59,582 bases of DNA, from positions 1-59,582 of the IMG/VR virus record IMGVR_UViG_3300031722_000035; one strand, written 5' to 3'. Below are positions 58,522-59,582 of this stretch, piece by piece. Both the position numbers and the translations under genes were made by a program. The stretch comes from a virus. Each line of letters starts with the position of its first letter. Within the stretch, counting starts at the first letter, position 1. The notes beneath the pieces were generated by a model. That model was not told the DNA's origin and made no database searches. It saw nothing but the letters and a program-made list of their open reading frames with translations.

Positions 58522-58714
58522 GAAGCCAAAGGCCAATGATGTTATCGTCATTGACTCTTACCAACCAGACTACAAACGCAAGTGCATTAACTGTGAGCAA
58601 ACTCCTGTTGTCACAGCAGTCAAGAATGGCAAAGTTGTCTACCAGGGTGACATGTGTGGACCATGCACTTGGGGTGAGTCTGAGACCATTGACCCAGCAA
58701 CTTGGAATAGCTAA
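58508..58714 (+). CDS. Small cysteine-rich protein (68 aa)
   Basis: ATG 58508 lies inside the DUF2591 gene's end. It has CINCEQ near residue 26 and CGPCTWGE near residue 50, a two-CxxC zinc-ribbon arrangement, with DPATWN at the end, a known pattern in small phage proteins. The function is unknown. Confidence 0.7.
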   Translation: MSSSKKPKANDVIVIDSYQPDYKRKCINCEQTPVVTAVKNGKVVYQGDMCGPCTWGESETIDPATWNS

Positions 58715-58717
58715 GCC

Positions 58718-58855
58718 ATGAACATGATTCTGGTGATCATGTCAATGCTTCTAACTGTCGCCATCATATCTATGATGACCACCGTCTTCGGATGGTTGGG
58801 TGTTATTCCAACAGTGATATTGTTTATGCTTATAGCAACGGTGGTATCATTATGA
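58718..58855 (+). CDS. Small membrane protein (45 aa)
   Basis: ATG 58718 to TGA 58855. It is almost entirely hydrophobic (ILVIMSMLLTVAIISMM, then GWLGVIPTVILFMLIATVV), suggesting two membrane segments. The TGA overlaps the next ATG by 4 nt. It is a likely envelope-acting early microprotein. Confidence 0.6.
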   Translation: MNMILVIMSMLLTVAIISMMTTVFGWLGVIPTVILFMLIATVVSL

Positions 58856-59112
58856 ATGTGTATCAAATCAGAATCTGCAACGCAACTCTTTCGAAGTTGA
58901 AATGTGGTGCAATCACAGTGAAATTAATCGAAGCCTACATCCGTAACCATGAAGCTTTGGCAAAACTCCACATTGATACTGGGCTGTCTATGGAGAAGAT
59001 GAAGCTTACCGAGTCAGCTCGCCGCTGCAGGAACAAAGCGCGTCGCTATACAGAAACCATCGAGGCCCTCAGGCAAGCGATTCAGATGTACAAAGATGTG
59101 GTTGGCTACTAA
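58852..59112 (+). CDS. Helical hypothetical protein (86 aa)
   Basis: ATG 58852 overlaps the preceding stop. It is mostly helical and Lys/Arg-rich (MKLTESARRCRNKARRYTET). The function is unknown. It is followed by promoter P5. Confidence 0.65.
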   Translation: MNVYQIRICNATLSKLKCGAITVKLIEAYIRNHEALAKLHIDTGLSMEKMKLTESARRCRNKARRYTETIEALRQAIQMYKDVVGY

Positions 59113-59139
59113 ATAAATTCAAATAGTTGAAAATAACTG

Positions 59140-59168
59140 TTTACAACTCCATAAATGTGATGTACAAT
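59140..59168 (+). promoter_or_regulatory. Sigma70-like early promoter P5
   Basis: TTTACA (59140-59145), 17-bp spacer, TACAAT (59163-59168), with AAATAACTG upstream, a shared context. The leader ends with CCAACCTGCTGAGGAACATC before ATG 59222. Confidence 0.8.
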
Positions 59169-59221
59169 ACACCTACGCACAAACAATACCGGATGTGCGA
59201 ACCAACCTGCTGAGGAACATC

Positions 59222-59452
59222 ATGGAAAAGTACATCGAGTTGAAACAAAGCTCTAACCCTAAGTCTTTCATGTTTCAGAATAAAATTCACACGCCAAAGA
59301 CTTACACTGTTAGCATTGTTTCAGGAAACACCAAGATTTTCACTAAACCAAAGCTTGGGTATGGTGTGCCAGAAGAACTTAATGAAGTCAAAGCTCGCGA
59401 GTGGGCTTCTGAAGTTGCTAATGCTCTTGGTCTAGACGTTATTGAGTCGTAA
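59222..59452 (+). CDS. Hypothetical protein, first gene of P5 (76 aa)
   Basis: The ATG follows GCTGAGGAACATC. A small basic-then-acidic alpha/beta protein (KTYTVSIVSGNTKIFTKPK, then AREWASEVANALGLDVIE). No family is recognised. It is followed by another leader of the same type. Confidence 0.65.
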   Translation: MEKYIELKQSSNPKSFMFQNKIHTPKTYTVSIVSGNTKIFTKPKLGYGVPEELNEVKAREWASEVANALGLDVIES

Positions 59453-59475
59453 ACTAACCTGCTGAGGACCTTACC

Positions 59476-59582
59476 ATGGACATGTCAACCGCCACCCAAT
59501 ACAACACACGCGACTCTGCCACCTCTGCCCTACGCAAGATTGGTATCACGAAGTCTGACTATGACGACTTCATCGTCCGTCG
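59476..59582 (+). CDS. N-terminal fragment of a phage protein, probably continuing at base 1
   Basis: ATG 59476 follows CTGCTGAGGA. The 35 visible codons give TSALRKIGITKSDYDDFIVR before the window ends 2 nt into a codon. With one more base the frame would join DGIFYTDIEGAKKF at base 1, a sensible alpha/beta continuation. It is a single gene that spans the artificial linear ends. Confidence 0.7.
   Translation, partial: MDMSTATQYNTRDSATSALRKIGITKSDYDDFIVR

Noticed and set aside
1-59582. Changed genetic code (TAA recoded), suggested by two in-frame TAA codons
   Set aside because: Many well-defined genes end normally in TAA, and the long genes have no internal TAA; local mutation or read-through is simpler.
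1-59582. tRNA genes, integrase or single-subunit RNA polymerase
   Set aside because: I looked for tRNA-like arms and for recombinase or T7-type polymerase motifs and saw none that I could support; a tRNA scan would be decisive.

Overview
The window is an almost complete genome of a tailed, podovirus-like double-stranded DNA phage. It has no tape-measure, tail-tube or sheath genes, but it has a large portal, a nozzle/adaptor set and big internal virion proteins, one carrying a lytic transglycosylase domain. I see no integrase, lysogeny module, tRNA or phage RNA polymerase, so a lytic phage using host RNA polymerase is likely. The early promoters are host sigma70-like (TTTACA, 17 bp, TATAAT). 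The host cannot be read from the sequence; a Gram-negative bacterium is inferred from the virion and lysis genes. The last gene fragment (59476-59582) and the first (1-321) look like two halves of one gene, so the molecule is probably circularly permuted and nearly whole.

Layout. Rightward early and middle genes run from 53.4 kb through the end and continue from 1 to 19.3 kb. In order they hold small unknown proteins, a J-domain protein, ATP-dependent DNA ligase, an ssDNA-binding-like protein, family A DNA polymerase, a Cas4/RecB-like nuclease, a DEDD exonuclease, a VRR-NUC nuclease, an SNF2-type helicase interrupted at its P-loop, a methyltransferase, a MazG-like pyrophosphohydrolase, a DUF1599 protein, a thymidylate synthase/dCMP hydroxymethylase family enzyme, an HNH-dCMP deaminase fusion and a histone-deacetylase-fold amidohydrolase. 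The 53.4-59.6 kb arm adds an HTH protein, a primase-helicase, a DUF2786 gene and many small genes. Five near-identical promoters and a recurring GCTGAGGA leader drive the early arms.

The late operon is leftward, from 53.0 down to 19.2 kb: terminase small and large subunits, a 1199-residue polyvalent protein, portal, tailspike-like protein, GroES-like and Gp49/66-like proteins, scaffold, major capsid, connectors, tail fibre, a lysis cassette (GH19 endolysin, holin candidates), nozzle and ejection proteins. The late operon and the rightward early genes converge at 19.2-19.3 kb with overlapping 3' ends. They diverge at 53.0-53.45 kb, around an AT-rich dyad.

The most unusual signals are these: a 10-nt interruption with two stops exactly inside the helicase Walker A motif, next to a decayed homing endonuclease; repeated homing-nuclease invasion of replication and nucleotide genes, including an in-frame fusion to dCMP deaminase; an Asn-to-Asp change in the thymidylate-synthase fold beside a DUF1599 gene; a phage HDAC-like enzyme; and two early genes split by in-frame TAA codons.
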